In this document: in pieces, positions 16,945-25,326 of the stretch
Layout: every line of letters begins with the position of its first letter
Position numbering within the stretch: the stretch's first letter is position 1
From: Methylobacterium oryzihabitans
GTDB lineage: Bacteria; Pseudomonadota; Alphaproteobacteria; Rhizobiales; Beijerinckiaceae
Direction: 5' to 3'
DNA length: 64,000 nucleotides
Assembly (NCBI RefSeq): GCF_004004555.2
Contig: NZ_SACP01000019.1
Coordinates: forward strand, 1 to 64,000
The notes under the pieces: model-generated
Database searches by the model: none
The model's input: the letters and a program-made list of their open reading frames with translations, nothing else
What the model was told of the DNA's origin: nothing
Translations under genes and position numbers: made by a program

Positions 16945-19071
16945 ATGACCCTGCTCCGCCCCTCCGCCTCCGCCCCCGTCGCCCCCGCCCGCCCGGCGCC
17001 GTTCACGGTGCACGGCCGCACCATCGCGGACGACTACGCCTGGTTGAAGGCGGCGAACTGGAAGGAGGTGCTGAAGGACCCGGCGGCGCTGCCGGCGGAG
17101 ATCCGCACCTACCTGGAGCAGGAGAACGCCTACGCCGAGGCGGCGCTGGCCGGTACGGGATCGCTGCGCGAGACGCTCGTCGCCGAGATGCGCGGGCGCA
17201 TCCGCGAGGACGACGGCGCGGTGCCGGAGACCGACGGGCCGTTCGCCTACTACACCCGCTACCGCGAGGGCGGGCAGCATCCCCTGGTGTGCCGGCGCGA
17301 CAGCGCCGGGATCGCCGGCATCGCGGTGGCGGATCTCGGCGGCGCGGGCGAGACGATCCTCATCGACGGCGACCGGGAAGGGGAGGGGCTCGCCTTCTTC
17401 AGCCTCGCGGGCGCGGCGCACTCGGACGACCACGCCCTGCTCGCCTGGAGCGCCGACACCAAGGGCTCGGAACTCTACACCATCCGGGTCCGCGACCTCG
17501 CCACAGGCACCGATCGCGACGAGACCGTGGTGGCGACCTCCGGCGAGGCGGTGTGGAGCGCCGACGGCACGGCGTTCTGGTACGTCGCCGTGGACGAGAA
17601 CCACCGCCCGGCCAAGGTGATGCTGCACCGCCTCGGCACGCCGCAGAGCGAGGACGAGACGGTCTACACCGAGCCGGATTCCGGCTTCTTCGTCCATATC
17701 GACCAGACCCAGTCCGGCGCCTTCCTCACCATCACGGCGAGCGACCACGAGACCGCCGAGGTCCACCTCGTCGACCGCGCCCGTCCCGGCGACCGGCTGC
17801 GGACGGTGTCGGCGCGCGAGCCGAAGCTGATCTACTCGGTCGAGCATCGCGGCGACGAGCTGATGATCCTCACCAACGCCGACGGCGCCGAGGACTTCAA
17901 GATCGCGGTGGCGCCGCTCGCCGATCCCGGCCGGGCGCGGTGGCGCGACCTGATCCCGCACCGGACCGGCGTGATGATCCGGTTCCAGCACGTGCTGGCG
18001 CGCCACCTCGTGCGGCTCGAACTGGAGAACGCCCGCCCGCGGCTGATCGTGCGCGAGGCCGAAACCGGCGCCGAGCACACCGTCGCCTTCGCCGAGGAGG
18101 CGTACTCGCTCGGCCTGTCGCCGGGCTACGAGTTCGACACCGACACGATCCGGTTCAGCTACTCGTCGATGACGACGCCGGCCGAGACCTACGACTACGA
18201 CCTCGCCACGCGGGAGCGCACCCTGCGCAAGCGCCAGGACGTGCCGAGCGGCCACGATCCGGCGAACTACGTCACCCGGCGCCTGTTCGCCACCGCGCCG
18301 GACGGCGAGAGCGTGCCGATCTCGCTGCTGCACCGCCGCGACCTGCCGTTGGACGGTTCGGCGCCGCTGCTGCTCTACGGCTACGGCTCCTACGGCTCGC
18401 TGATGTCGGCGGCGTTCCGCACCAACCCGCTCTCGCTGGTCGACCGCGGCTTCGTCTACGCCATCGCCCATATCCGCGGCGGCACCGAGAAGGGCTGGCG
18501 CTGGTACCTCGACGGCAAGCGCGAGAAGAAGCCCAACACCTTCTCGGACTTCGTCGCCTGCGGGCGGGCGCTGGCCGAGGCCGGCTACACCCGGCCCGGC
18601 CGCATCGTCGCCCATGGCGGCAGCGCCGGCGGCATGCTGATGGGAGCGGTGGCCAACCTCGCGCCGGAACTCTTCGCCGGCATCGTCGCCGACGTGCCGT
18701 TCGTCGACGTGCTCAACACGATGCTCGACGGCGAGTTGCCGCTGACCCCGCCGGAATGGCCCGAATGGGGCAATCCCGGCGCCGACCCGGCCGCCTTCGA
18801 GACCATCCTGTCGTACTCGCCCTACGACAACGTGCGGCCGGTCTCCTACCCGGCGATCCTCGCGCTCGGCGGTCTCACCGACCCGCGGGTGACCTACTGG
18901 GAGCCGGCGAAGTGGGTCGCGCGCCTGCGCGCCACGATGACCGGCGGCGGCCCGGTCCTGCTGCGCATCAACATGGAGGCCGGCCACGGCGGCGCCGCCG
19001 GCCGCTTCGACCGGCTGGAGGAGGTCGGGCTGATCTACGCCTTCGCGCTGGCGGCGGTGGGGCTGGCCTGA
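16945..19071 (+). CDS. ptrB: S9 family oligopeptidase B-like serine peptidase
   Basis: This 708-residue prolyl-oligopeptidase family enzyme has an N-terminal beta-propeller region (about 60-420) and a C-terminal alpha/beta-hydrolase. The nucleophile is Ser560 in AHGGSAGGMLM. The catalytic His is probably in MEAGHGGAAGRF, with the Asp between them in GGLTDPRV or nearby. Oligopeptidase B cleaves short peptides after basic residues. ATG 16945 (MTLLRPSAS) is preferred over upstream in-frame ATGs that would overlap sufE. No signal peptide is seen, so it is cytoplasmic. Confidence 0.92.
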   Translation: MTLLRPSASAPVAPARPAPFTVHGRTIADDYAWLKAANWKEVLKDPAALPAEIRTYLEQENAYAEAALAGTGSLRETLVAEMRGRIREDDGAVPETDGPFAYYTRYREGGQHPLVCRRDSAGIAGIAVADLGGAGETILIDGDREGEGLAFFSLAGAAHSDDHALLAWSADTKGSELYTIRVRDLATGTDRDETVVATSGEAVWSADGTAFWYVAVDENHRPAKVMLHRLGTPQSEDETVYTEPDSGFFVHIDQTQSGAFLTITASDHETAEVHLVDRARPGDRLRTVSAREPKLIYSVEHRGDELMILTNADGAEDFKIAVAPLADPGRARWRDLIPHRTGVMIRFQHVLARHLVRLELENARPRLIVREAETGAEHTVAFAEEAYSLGLSPGYEFDTDTIRFSYSSMTTPAETYDYDLATRERTLRKRQDVPSGHDPANYVTRRLFATAPDGESVPISLLHRRDLPLDGSAPLLLYGYGSYGSLMSAAFRTNPLSLVDRGFVYAIAHIRGGTEKGWRWYLDGKREKKPNTFSDFVACGRALAEAGYTRPGRIVAHGGSAGGMLMGAVANLAPELFAGIVADVPFVDVLNTMLDGELPLTPPEWPEWGNPGADPAAFETILSYSPYDNVRPVSYPAILALGGLTDPRVTYWEPAKWVARLRATMTGGGPVLLRINMEAGHGGAAGRFDRLEEVGLIYAFALAAVGLA

Positions 19072-19117
19072 GCGACCTGGTTGCCGGCGGACCGAATCGT
19101 CGGCGGCTCCCGCCCCC

Positions 19118-20512
19118 ATGGTCCGGATCCCGATGACCGACGCCCCGCCCACCCCCCGCTTGCCCGCGGTCGAGCGCCTGCTCGGCCATCCCGACCTCGC
19201 GGTCGCGATCCGCGACCACGGCCGCAGCCTCGTCACCGAGGCGGTGCGGGCGGTGGTCGCCGAGGCGCGGGAGCGAGGGGAGGGGGGCGAGCCGGACGCG
19301 CTGGCGGCCGCCGCCCTGCGGCAGGTCGGGCGCTGGCTGTCGCCGTCGCTGCGGCCGGTGTTCAACCTCACCGGAACGGTGCTGCACACCAATCTCGGCC
19401 GCGCCCTGCTGCCGCCGGAGGCGGCCGAGGCCGTCGCGGCCGTCATGACCCGGGCGAGCAACCTCGAATTCGACCTCGCCACCGGGCGCCGGGGCGAGCG
19501 CGACGGCCACGCCGAGGCGCTGATCGCCCGCCTCACCGGCGCCGAGGCGGCGACGGTCGTCAACAACAACGCCGCCGCGGTGCTGCTGGTGCTCAACGCC
19601 CTCGCGTTGCGCCGCGAGGTGCCGGTGTCGCGCGGCGAACTGGTCGAGATCGGCGGCTCGTTCCGGGTCCCGGACGTGATGGCCCGGGCAGGCAGCCGCC
19701 TGCGCGAGGTCGGCACCACCAACCGCACCCATCTGCGCGACTACGAGGAGGCGATCGGCCCGCGCACCGGCCTCGTCATGCGGGTCCACCCGAGCAACTA
19801 CGAGATCCGCGGCTTCACCGCGGCCGCCGACGACGCGGCGCTCGGCGCCCTGTGCCGGGCGCGCGGCCTGCCCTTCGTCGTCGATCTCGGCAGCGGCAGC
19901 CTGATCGACCTGTCGGGCTACGGCCTGCCGCGGGAGGCGACCGTCGCCGAGACCCTGCGCCACGCCGACCTCGTGCTGTTTTCCGGCGACAAGCTCCTCG
20001 GCGGGGTGCAGTGCGGGATCGTCGCCGGGCGCCGTGACCTCGTCGCCCGGGTCCGCCGCAACCCGCTCAAGCGGGCGCTGCGGGTCGACAAGATGACGCT
20101 GGCGGCCCTCGAGGCGGTGCTGCGGCTCTACCTCCAGCCCGAACACCTCACGACCCGGCTGCCGACCCTGCGGCTGCTCACCCGGCCGGCCGACGAGATC
20201 CGCGCCCAGGCCGAGCGCCTGGGCCCGCCGGTCGCCGCGGCCCTCGGCGGCCGCGGCACGGTCGCGGTCGAGGCGTGCCGCAGCCAGATCGGCTCCGGGG
20301 CCCTGCCGGTCGAGACCGTGCCGAGCGCCGCCCTGGTGCTGCGCCCGCCCTCCGGGCGGCCGGGCTCCTGGCCCGCGCGGGCGGCCGCCGCCCTGCGCGC
20401 CCTGCCGGTCCCGGTGATCGGGCGGGTCGGCGACGGTGCGGTGCGGCTCGACCTGCGTACCCTCGACGACGAGGACGGCTTTCTCGGCCAGTGGTCCCGG
20501 CTGGCGCTGTGA
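19118..20512 (+). CDS. selA: L-seryl-tRNA(Sec) selenium transferase
   Basis: This 464-residue PLP enzyme converts Ser-tRNA(Sec) to Sec-tRNA(Sec) with selenophosphate. The N-terminal domain has LPAVERLLGHP and the core has NLTGTVLHTNLGRALL. The PLP lysine is in LFSGDKLLGG at about residue 292, and RVDKMTLAALEA follows. ATG 19118 is used. ATG 19133 (MTDAPP), preceded by a GGAT, would give a protein five residues shorter. selB usually follows selA directly, but here an OhrR-like regulator comes next and no selB, selD or selenoprotein gene lies in the window. Confidence 0.95.
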   Translation: MVRIPMTDAPPTPRLPAVERLLGHPDLAVAIRDHGRSLVTEAVRAVVAEARERGEGGEPDALAAAALRQVGRWLSPSLRPVFNLTGTVLHTNLGRALLPPEAAEAVAAVMTRASNLEFDLATGRRGERDGHAEALIARLTGAEAATVVNNNAAAVLLVLNALALRREVPVSRGELVEIGGSFRVPDVMARAGSRLREVGTTNRTHLRDYEEAIGPRTGLVMRVHPSNYEIRGFTAAADDAALGALCRARGLPFVVDLGSGSLIDLSGYGLPREATVAETLRHADLVLFSGDKLLGGVQCGIVAGRRDLVARVRRNPLKRALRVDKMTLAALEAVLRLYLQPEHLTTRLPTLRLLTRPADEIRAQAERLGPPVAAALGGRGTVAVEACRSQIGSGALPVETVPSAALVLRPPSGRPGSWPARAAAALRALPVPVIGRVGDGAVRLDLRTLDDEDGFLGQWSRLAL

Positions 20513-20686
20513 GGCGGCCGCGGGCGGCGCGTTGCCCCTGTGCCGCTTCGGGATCCAAGTCGTTCCGTGCCGGACACATGCTCAGGACGCGGTTCAGATC
20601 ACGGAGATTTTATGATAACGGTACTCGATACGTCCGGGTGCGCGTCGGTCCGGCCAGTTCCGGCGGCGATTGGTGATGGTGTGTGC

Positions 20687-21148
20687 ATGAACTCTCTTGA
20701 GCCCGTTTCTCCAGGCGTCGATCTGCTCCGCCTCGATAATCAGCTCTGCTACGCCCTCTATGCCGCCTCCCACCGGATGACGAAGTGCTACCGGCCGCTG
20801 CTGGAACGCCTCGGACTCACCTATCCGCAATACCTCGTCCTGATCGTGCTGTGGGAGAGCGACGGCCTCACGGTGTCGGAGATCGGCCGCCGGCTGCGGC
20901 TCGATTCCGGCACGCTGACGCCGGTGCTCAAGCGCCTGGAGGCCGCCGGCTTCGTGCGCCGGACCCGGCGCCAGGAGGACGAGCGCGAGGTCGAGATCAG
21001 CCTGACCGAGCAAGGGGCGGCCCTGCGCCAGGAGGCGGTGGGCGTGCGCCGCGAGGTGGTGCGCCAGATCAGGATGTCGGAACGCGAGATCGCGGTGCTG
21101 CGCGGCCATCTCGACGAGCTGATCGGCGCCCTGAGCGGCGAGGGGTGA
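20687..21148 (+). CDS. ohrR: MarR-family regulator, OhrR type
   Basis: This 153-residue winged-helix repressor is of the organic-peroxide sensing OhrR group. The reactive cysteine is Cys21 in LDNQLCYALY, followed by a second Cys34 in MTKCYRPLL. The DNA-binding core has LTYPQYLVLIVLWE and LDSGTLTPVLKRLE. OhrR normally represses the peroxidase gene ohr, which is not next to it here. ATG 20687 fits family length. However, an in-frame ATG at 20612 with an excellent GGAG site would add 25 residues with two more Cys, so the start is uncertain. Confidence 0.88.
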   Translation: MNSLEPVSPGVDLLRLDNQLCYALYAASHRMTKCYRPLLERLGLTYPQYLVLIVLWESDGLTVSEIGRRLRLDSGTLTPVLKRLEAAGFVRRTRRQEDEREVEISLTEQGAALRQEAVGVRREVVRQIRMSEREIAVLRGHLDELIGALSGEG

Positions 21149-21358
21149 CCCGCCCGGCGGGATCCGCAGCCGCCGGAGGTTAGCCGGTTAACAATTTCGC
21201 CTTGAAGCGCCCGGGCGCCTCGTCCTAAGGGGAGGGGCCGCTGCGCTCCGGTCGGGTCCCGACCGCGCAGGCGGCACCGGATGTGCGATTCGCGACGTGA
21301 CCGAACCTTTCCTCGACAGCGGCGACGAACCGGGCCTGCCGACGGGCGTTGGCGGCGC

Positions 21359-21850
21359 ATGAAGAGCCTGCGGACCCTGACCGGCCTCGCGGCGACGTGG
21401 ACCGGCACCGAGACGGTGGCCCGGCTTCAGGTCGGCGTGCTGCCGACCCGGCCCGACCCCGAGGGCGGCGGCCTTCAGGTGCTGCTCATCACCTCCCGCG
21501 AGACCCGGCGCTGGGTGATCCCGAAGGGCTGGCCGATGAAGGGGCTGAAGCACCCCGACGCCGCCGCCCGGGAAGCCTACGAGGAGGCCGGCCTGATCGG
21601 CCGGGTCGATAAGCGGGCGATCGGCAGCTACTTCTACGACAAGCGCCTGAAGAGCCGCGACACCGTGCTGTGCCAGGTCCAGGTCTACCAGCTCGAGGTC
21701 CGCAAGCAGCTCGCGACCTGGCCCGAGCGGCACGAGCGCGAGAGCCGCTGGTTCGGCGTGCCGGAGGCCGCCGAGGCGGTGACCGAGGCCGGGCTTGCCG
21801 CCCTCATCCGGGCCGCCGGCGCCCGCCGCAAGGGCTCGCGCAAGAAGTAG
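21359..21850 (+). CDS. Nudix hydrolase
   Basis: This 163-residue Nudix protein contains the run WVIPKGWPMKGL followed by HPDAAAREAYEEAGL. The REAYEEAGL half of the Nudix box is perfect. The first Glu of the box is replaced by Leu, as is common in the alphaproteobacterial diphosphoinositol-polyphosphate-hydrolase-like branch. The likely substrate is a nucleoside or inositol diphosphate derivative. A Lys/Arg-rich tail ends the protein. The upstream 210-base gap holds an AT-richer spot (TTAACAATTT at about 21187) that could be a promoter. Confidence 0.88.
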   Translation: MKSLRTLTGLAATWTGTETVARLQVGVLPTRPDPEGGGLQVLLITSRETRRWVIPKGWPMKGLKHPDAAAREAYEEAGLIGRVDKRAIGSYFYDKRLKSRDTVLCQVQVYQLEVRKQLATWPERHERESRWFGVPEAAEAVTEAGLAALIRAAGARRKGSRKK

Positions 21851-21853
21851 CGA

Positions 21854-23212
21854 TCAGGCCGCGCCGAACAGGGCCAGGGCGGTGCGGTGGTGCGCCTCGC
21901 GCAGGGCGCCGGTATCGATTCCGACCGGCGCGCCGTCCACCACCCGCCAGCGCCCCGCCACCATCACCCGGTCGGCGCGGCTCGCGCCGCACAGCACCAG
22001 GGCGGCGAGCGGGTCGTGGGCGCCGGAGAAGCGCAGGTCGTCGAGGGTGAACAGGGCGAGGTCGGCCTCGCGGCCCTCGTCGATCCGGCCGATGTCGTCG
22101 CGGCCGAGGCAGCGGGCCGAGCCCTCGGTCGCCCAGCGCAGGGCGTCGCGGTGGCTCACCGCCTCCGCCCCGTAGGTGAGCCGGCCGAGCATCAGGGCGT
22201 GGCGCACGCTCTCGATGAGGTTCGAGGCGTCGTTCGAGGCCGAGCCGTCGACCCCGAGCCCGACCGGGCTGCCGGCGGCCTCCAGTTCGCAGGTGCGGCA
22301 GCGGCCCGAGGCCAGCACCATGTTCGAGGTCGGGCAGTGGCAGATCCCGACCCCGGCCCGCCCGAGCCGGGCGACCTCGCCGTCGTCGAAATGGATGCCG
22401 TGGGCGAGCCAGGTCCGGCCGGAGAGCCAGCCGACCTCGTCGAGGTAGTCGACCGGCCGCATCCCGAAGACCTCCAGGCAGTAGGCGTCCTCGTCCCGGG
22501 TCTCGCCGAGATGGGTGTGCAGGCGGCAGCCGTGCCGCTCGGCCAGCGTCGCGCTGTCGCGCATCAGCCGCCGCGTCACCGCGAAGGGCGAGCACGGGCT
22601 CAGCGCCACCTGCACCATCGCGCCGGGGGCGGGATCGTGGAACAGGCCGAGCACCCGCTCGCAATCGGCCAGGATGGTATCGTCGTCCTGGGTCAGCGCC
22701 TCCGGCGGCAGGCCGCCGTCGCGCTCCGACAGGCTCATCGAGCCGCGGGTGACGCAGGCGCGGATGCCGAGCGCCCGCGCCTCCTCGACCTGGATGTCGA
22801 TGGCCCGCTCCAGCCCGCGCGGAAACACGTAGTGGTGGTCGGCCGCGGTGGTGCAGCCGGAGAGCAGGAGTTCGGTGTAGGCCAGCCGGCAGGCAAGCCG
22901 GAACGCCTCCGGGTTCAGTGCCGCCCAGACCGGGTAGAGCGCCTTCAGCCACGGGAACAGCGGCTTGCCGAGCGCCGCCGGGTGGGCCCGGGTCAGGGTC
23001 TGGTAGAAGTGGTGGTGGGTGTTGACGAGGCCCGGGATCACGACGTGGCGGGACGCATCGAACACCGCGTCGACCGGGCCGGCCGGCCGCGCCCCGCCGG
23101 CGACGCGCTCGACGATGCGCGACCCCGCGACCACGATCCCGCCCGCGGCCCCCTCGGCGAGGATCGCCAGGGGATCGCGCAGCCACAGCCGGGTTCCGGC
23201 CGCCGGGGTCAT
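21854..23212 (-). CDS. 8-Oxoguanine deaminase/AtzB-like amidohydrolase
   Basis: This 452-residue metal-dependent amidohydrolase is of the COG0402 group. Metal ligands are visible: NTHHHFYQTLTRA, then HTHLGET, then WLAHGIHF, then GLGVDGSASND. The segment SGCTTAADHHYVFP and the first metal motif are characteristic of 8-oxoguanine deaminase and its relative AtzB (hydroxyatrazine ethylaminohydrolase). It would hydrolyse an amino group off a nitrogen heterocycle to give the oxo form, ammonia or amine. Its ATG overlaps the stop of the AtzH/HpxZ-like gene (ATGA), so it is the last gene of a four-gene operon. The exact substrate is not decidable from sequence. Confidence 0.87.
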   Translation of the reverse strand: MTPAAGTRLWLRDPLAILAEGAAGGIVVAGSRIVERVAGGARPAGPVDAVFDASRHVVIPGLVNTHHHFYQTLTRAHPAALGKPLFPWLKALYPVWAALNPEAFRLACRLAYTELLLSGCTTAADHHYVFPRGLERAIDIQVEEARALGIRACVTRGSMSLSERDGGLPPEALTQDDDTILADCERVLGLFHDPAPGAMVQVALSPCSPFAVTRRLMRDSATLAERHGCRLHTHLGETRDEDAYCLEVFGMRPVDYLDEVGWLSGRTWLAHGIHFDDGEVARLGRAGVGICHCPTSNMVLASGRCRTCELEAAGSPVGLGVDGSASNDASNLIESVRHALMLGRLTYGAEAVSHRDALRWATEGSARCLGRDDIGRIDEGREADLALFTLDDLRFSGAHDPLAALVLCGASRADRVMVAGRWRVVDGAPVGIDTGALREAHHRTALALFGAA

Positions 23213-23613
23213 GCGCCGGCGCCCTCCGGGTCCGGGATCACGCTGACATGGGCGGCGACGACCTTCCAGCCGTCGGGGAAGCGCCGCCAGGTCTGGCTCT
23301 GCCGGCCGACCGCGCCGGGATTGCCTTCGCGGTGGAACAGGGTCATGGCGGTGGCGCAATCGCGCCCGTGGGTGGTGATGACGGTGCGCGACAAGGTGCG
23401 GGCGAGTCCGGCCGGGGAGCGCGCGCGGCGGAAGGCCCGGATCGCCTCCATGCCGTACAGGTTCTCGCCGCCGCCATACCGGATGGTGCGGGGATCGTCC
23501 CAGAACAGGGCTTCGAGGGTCGCGACGTCGTTGCCGACCAGCGCCGCCTCGTAGGCCGCGAACGCGGCCTCCACCTCGGCCTTCACGGCGGGATCGTCGG
23601 TCTCGGTGGTCAT
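23209..23613 (-). CDS. AtzH/HpxZ-like protein (DUF3225, SnoaL-like fold)
   Basis: This 134-residue protein is of the AtzH/HpxZ family. It has an NTF2-like cone with EAAFAAYEAALVGNDVATLEALFW, RTIRYGGGENLYG and VVAAHVSV. In cyanuric acid breakdown AtzH acts on 1,3-dicarboxyurea, and in purine breakdown HpxZ is tied to oxalurate use. It starts with ATG 23613 overlapping the stop of the AtzE-like gene, and its own stop overlaps the deaminase ATG. Tight coupling supports a shared pathway. Which of the two pathways applies depends on the neighbours, and the nearby cyanuric acid hydrolase favours the first. Confidence 0.85.
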   Translation of the reverse strand: MTTETDDPAVKAEVEAAFAAYEAALVGNDVATLEALFWDDPRTIRYGGGENLYGMEAIRAFRRARSPAGLARTLSRTVITTHGRDCATAMTLFHREGNPGAVGRQSQTWRRFPDGWKVVAAHVSVIPDPEGAGA

Positions 23614-25013
23614 GCGGCCTCCTGCGGCGGGCTCTCCATTCCCACCGCCACCGGGGCCCGCGCAAGCCCCGCCGCCTCCAGCGCCCGGGCGACCCGCAGC
23701 GCCCGGTCCTCCCGCCAGGGCGCCGCCACCACCTGGACGCCGACCGGCAGCCCGGCCTCGGGCCAGACCGGCACCGCCGCCACCGGCAGCCCGATGAACG
23801 AGAGCGGCTGGGTGAACACGCCGATATTCGGCCGCAGCGGCATCGCCACCCCGTCGAGGACCAGGGTGGTCTCGCCGCCGCGGGGTGCCCGGCACGGGGT
23901 GGCGGGGGCGAGGACCACGTCGACGGTCTCGAACAGGGCGGCGACCGCGCCGGCATACCAGCGCCGGAACTTCTGCGCCCGCTCGACCAGCGGCGCCGGG
24001 ATCATCGCCCCCGCGAGCAGCCGGTCGCGCACCGCCGGGTCGAAATCCGCGGCCCGCGTCCGCAGGCGGTCGAGGTGGAGCGCGGCGCCCTCCGCCGCCG
24101 AGATGACGTAGGCTGCGGCCCGCGCCCGCGCGGCTTCCGGGATCTCGACCACCGCCGCGGCCCCGAGGGCCTCGGCGGCCCGGCGCACGGCCTCGAACAC
24201 CTCCGGGTCGCCGCCGCGGGCGAAGTAGCCGCCGGCGACCGCGATGCGCAGGTCCCCGGTGCCGGCCTCCAGCCCGGGCAGGACCGGCTCGGCCGGCCGG
24301 CGGGTCGCCACCGGGTCGTCGGGGTCGGGGCCCTGCATCGCGTCGTAGGCCAGGGCGAGGTCGCGGGTGCTGCGGGCCATCGGCCCGAGATGGTCGAGGC
24401 TGCCGACGAACGGGAAGCTGCCGGCCCGGCTCAGGCGGCCGTAGGTCGGTTTGAGGCCGAAGCAGCCGCAGAAGGCCGAGGGCACCCGGATCGAGCCGTT
24501 GGTGTCGGAGCCGAGCGTCAGCGGCACCAGGCCGGCGGCCAGCGCCGCCCCGGAGCCGCCGGACGAGCCGCCGCTCATGTGGGCGAGGTCGTGCGGGTTG
24601 CGGCTCGGGCCGTCGTGGACGTTCTCGCCGGTGAAGTCGTAGGCGTACTCGCCCATGTTGAGGGCGCCGACGAGGATCGCGCCCGCCGCCTCCAGCCGGC
24701 GCACCAGGGCGCCGTCGCGCCCGGCCGGCGGGCGCTCGCGGTTGATGCGGCTGCCGGCCCGGGTCGGCAGGCCGGCGACGTCGAACAGGTTCTTGACCGC
24801 GAACGGCACCCCGGCGAGCGGACCGACGGGCTCGCCGCGGGCGAGGCGGGCGTCGAGGGCGTCGGCGGCCGAGAGGGCGCGCTCGCCGGTCACGTCCGTG
24901 AAGGCGTTGACCCGCCCGTCGAGGGCCGCGATGCGGGCGAGGGCGTCGGCGACGGCGGCGCGGGCGGTGAGCCGCCCGGAGGCGACGGCATCGGCGATCT
25001 CGGCCGCGGTCAC
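23610..25013 (-). CDS. AtzE-like amidase (amidase signature family)
   Basis: This 467-residue amidase has the Ser-cisSer-Lys triad: Lys74 in FAVKNLFD, Ser150 in MSGGSSGGSG and nucleophile Ser174 in SDTNGSIRVPSAFCG. AtzE hydrolyses 1-carboxybiuret after cyanuric acid ring opening, and HpxY-type homologues serve oxalurate use. AtzE needs the small subunit AtzG, whose gene lies directly upstream and overlaps as GTGA (GTG start at 25013). It is distinguished from GatA by this partner and by the context. The substrate is inferred. Confidence 0.87.
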   Translation of the reverse strand: MTAAEIADAVASGRLTARAAVADALARIAALDGRVNAFTDVTGERALSAADALDARLARGEPVGPLAGVPFAVKNLFDVAGLPTRAGSRINRERPPAGRDGALVRRLEAAGAILVGALNMGEYAYDFTGENVHDGPSRNPHDLAHMSGGSSGGSGAALAAGLVPLTLGSDTNGSIRVPSAFCGCFGLKPTYGRLSRAGSFPFVGSLDHLGPMARSTRDLALAYDAMQGPDPDDPVATRRPAEPVLPGLEAGTGDLRIAVAGGYFARGGDPEVFEAVRRAAEALGAAAVVEIPEAARARAAAYVISAAEGAALHLDRLRTRAADFDPAVRDRLLAGAMIPAPLVERAQKFRRWYAGAVAALFETVDVVLAPATPCRAPRGGETTLVLDGVAMPLRPNIGVFTQPLSFIGLPVAAVPVWPEAGLPVGVQVVAAPWREDRALRVARALEAAGLARAPVAVGMESPPQEAA

Positions 25014-25210
25014 GGCGCGGCCTCGAAGACCGGGGCCGCCTCGGCCTCGTCGGGCAGGGCGAAGCCGTCGAAGCGCGCGCCCGCGGCGAGGATCGCCGAC
25101 AGGTGGGCGACCACCCCCTCGTGCCAGTCCGGGGCGATCGCGAGGCCGAGGAGCGGCGCGGCGGCGTCGACGTAGGCGCCGAGGGCGGCGGGATCGGGGG
25201 ATGGAGACAT
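25010..25210 (-). CDS. AtzG-like small subunit (DUF4089)
   Basis: This 66-residue, mostly helical protein resembles GatC/AtzG (DUF4089): AYVDAAAPLLGLAIAPDWHEGVVAHL. AtzG forms a complex with AtzE and stabilises it. The homologue in oxalurate operons is HpxX. It is the first gene of the operon and its stop overlaps the GTG of the AtzE-like gene. ATG 25210 is used. An in-frame start further upstream would run into the divergent promoter region. Such small genes are easily missed in annotation. Confidence 0.82.
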   Translation of the reverse strand: MSPSPDPAALGAYVDAAAPLLGLAIAPDWHEGVVAHLSAILAAGARFDGFALPDEAEAAPVFEAAP

Positions 25211-25257
25211 CGGGGCCCTCGGACACGCGGCACGGTTCGGCGCTGCCCGAGGCAAGG

Positions 25258-25275
25258 ACCGGACCGCGGACCGGT
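25258..25275. promoter_or_regulatory. Palindrome in the divergent atz-like promoter region
   Basis: ACCGGACCGCGGACCGGT matches its own reverse complement at 16 of 18 positions. It lies in the 116-base gap between the AtzG-like gene and the divergent cyanuric acid hydrolase gene. Its position between both starts makes it a good candidate operator for a shared regulator. No regulator gene is adjacent. Confidence 0.5.
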
Positions 25276-25326
25276 GGCATATCGGTTGCTGCCCCGGGGC
25301 CGCCGCGTTCCCACGGAGTTTTGCCC

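Noticed and set aside
16795..19728. A 977-codon open frame antisense to the S9 peptidase
   Set aside because: In DNA this GC-rich, frames opposite real genes stay open by codon bias. The translation is rich in R, G, A and H with no domain, while the sense strand has a full peptidase with its active sites.
23610..25013. AtzE-like amidase as GatA of the tRNA amidotransferase
   Set aside because: The adjacent small subunit is AtzG-like, no gatB lies nearby, and the context is the AtzH-like and deaminase genes.
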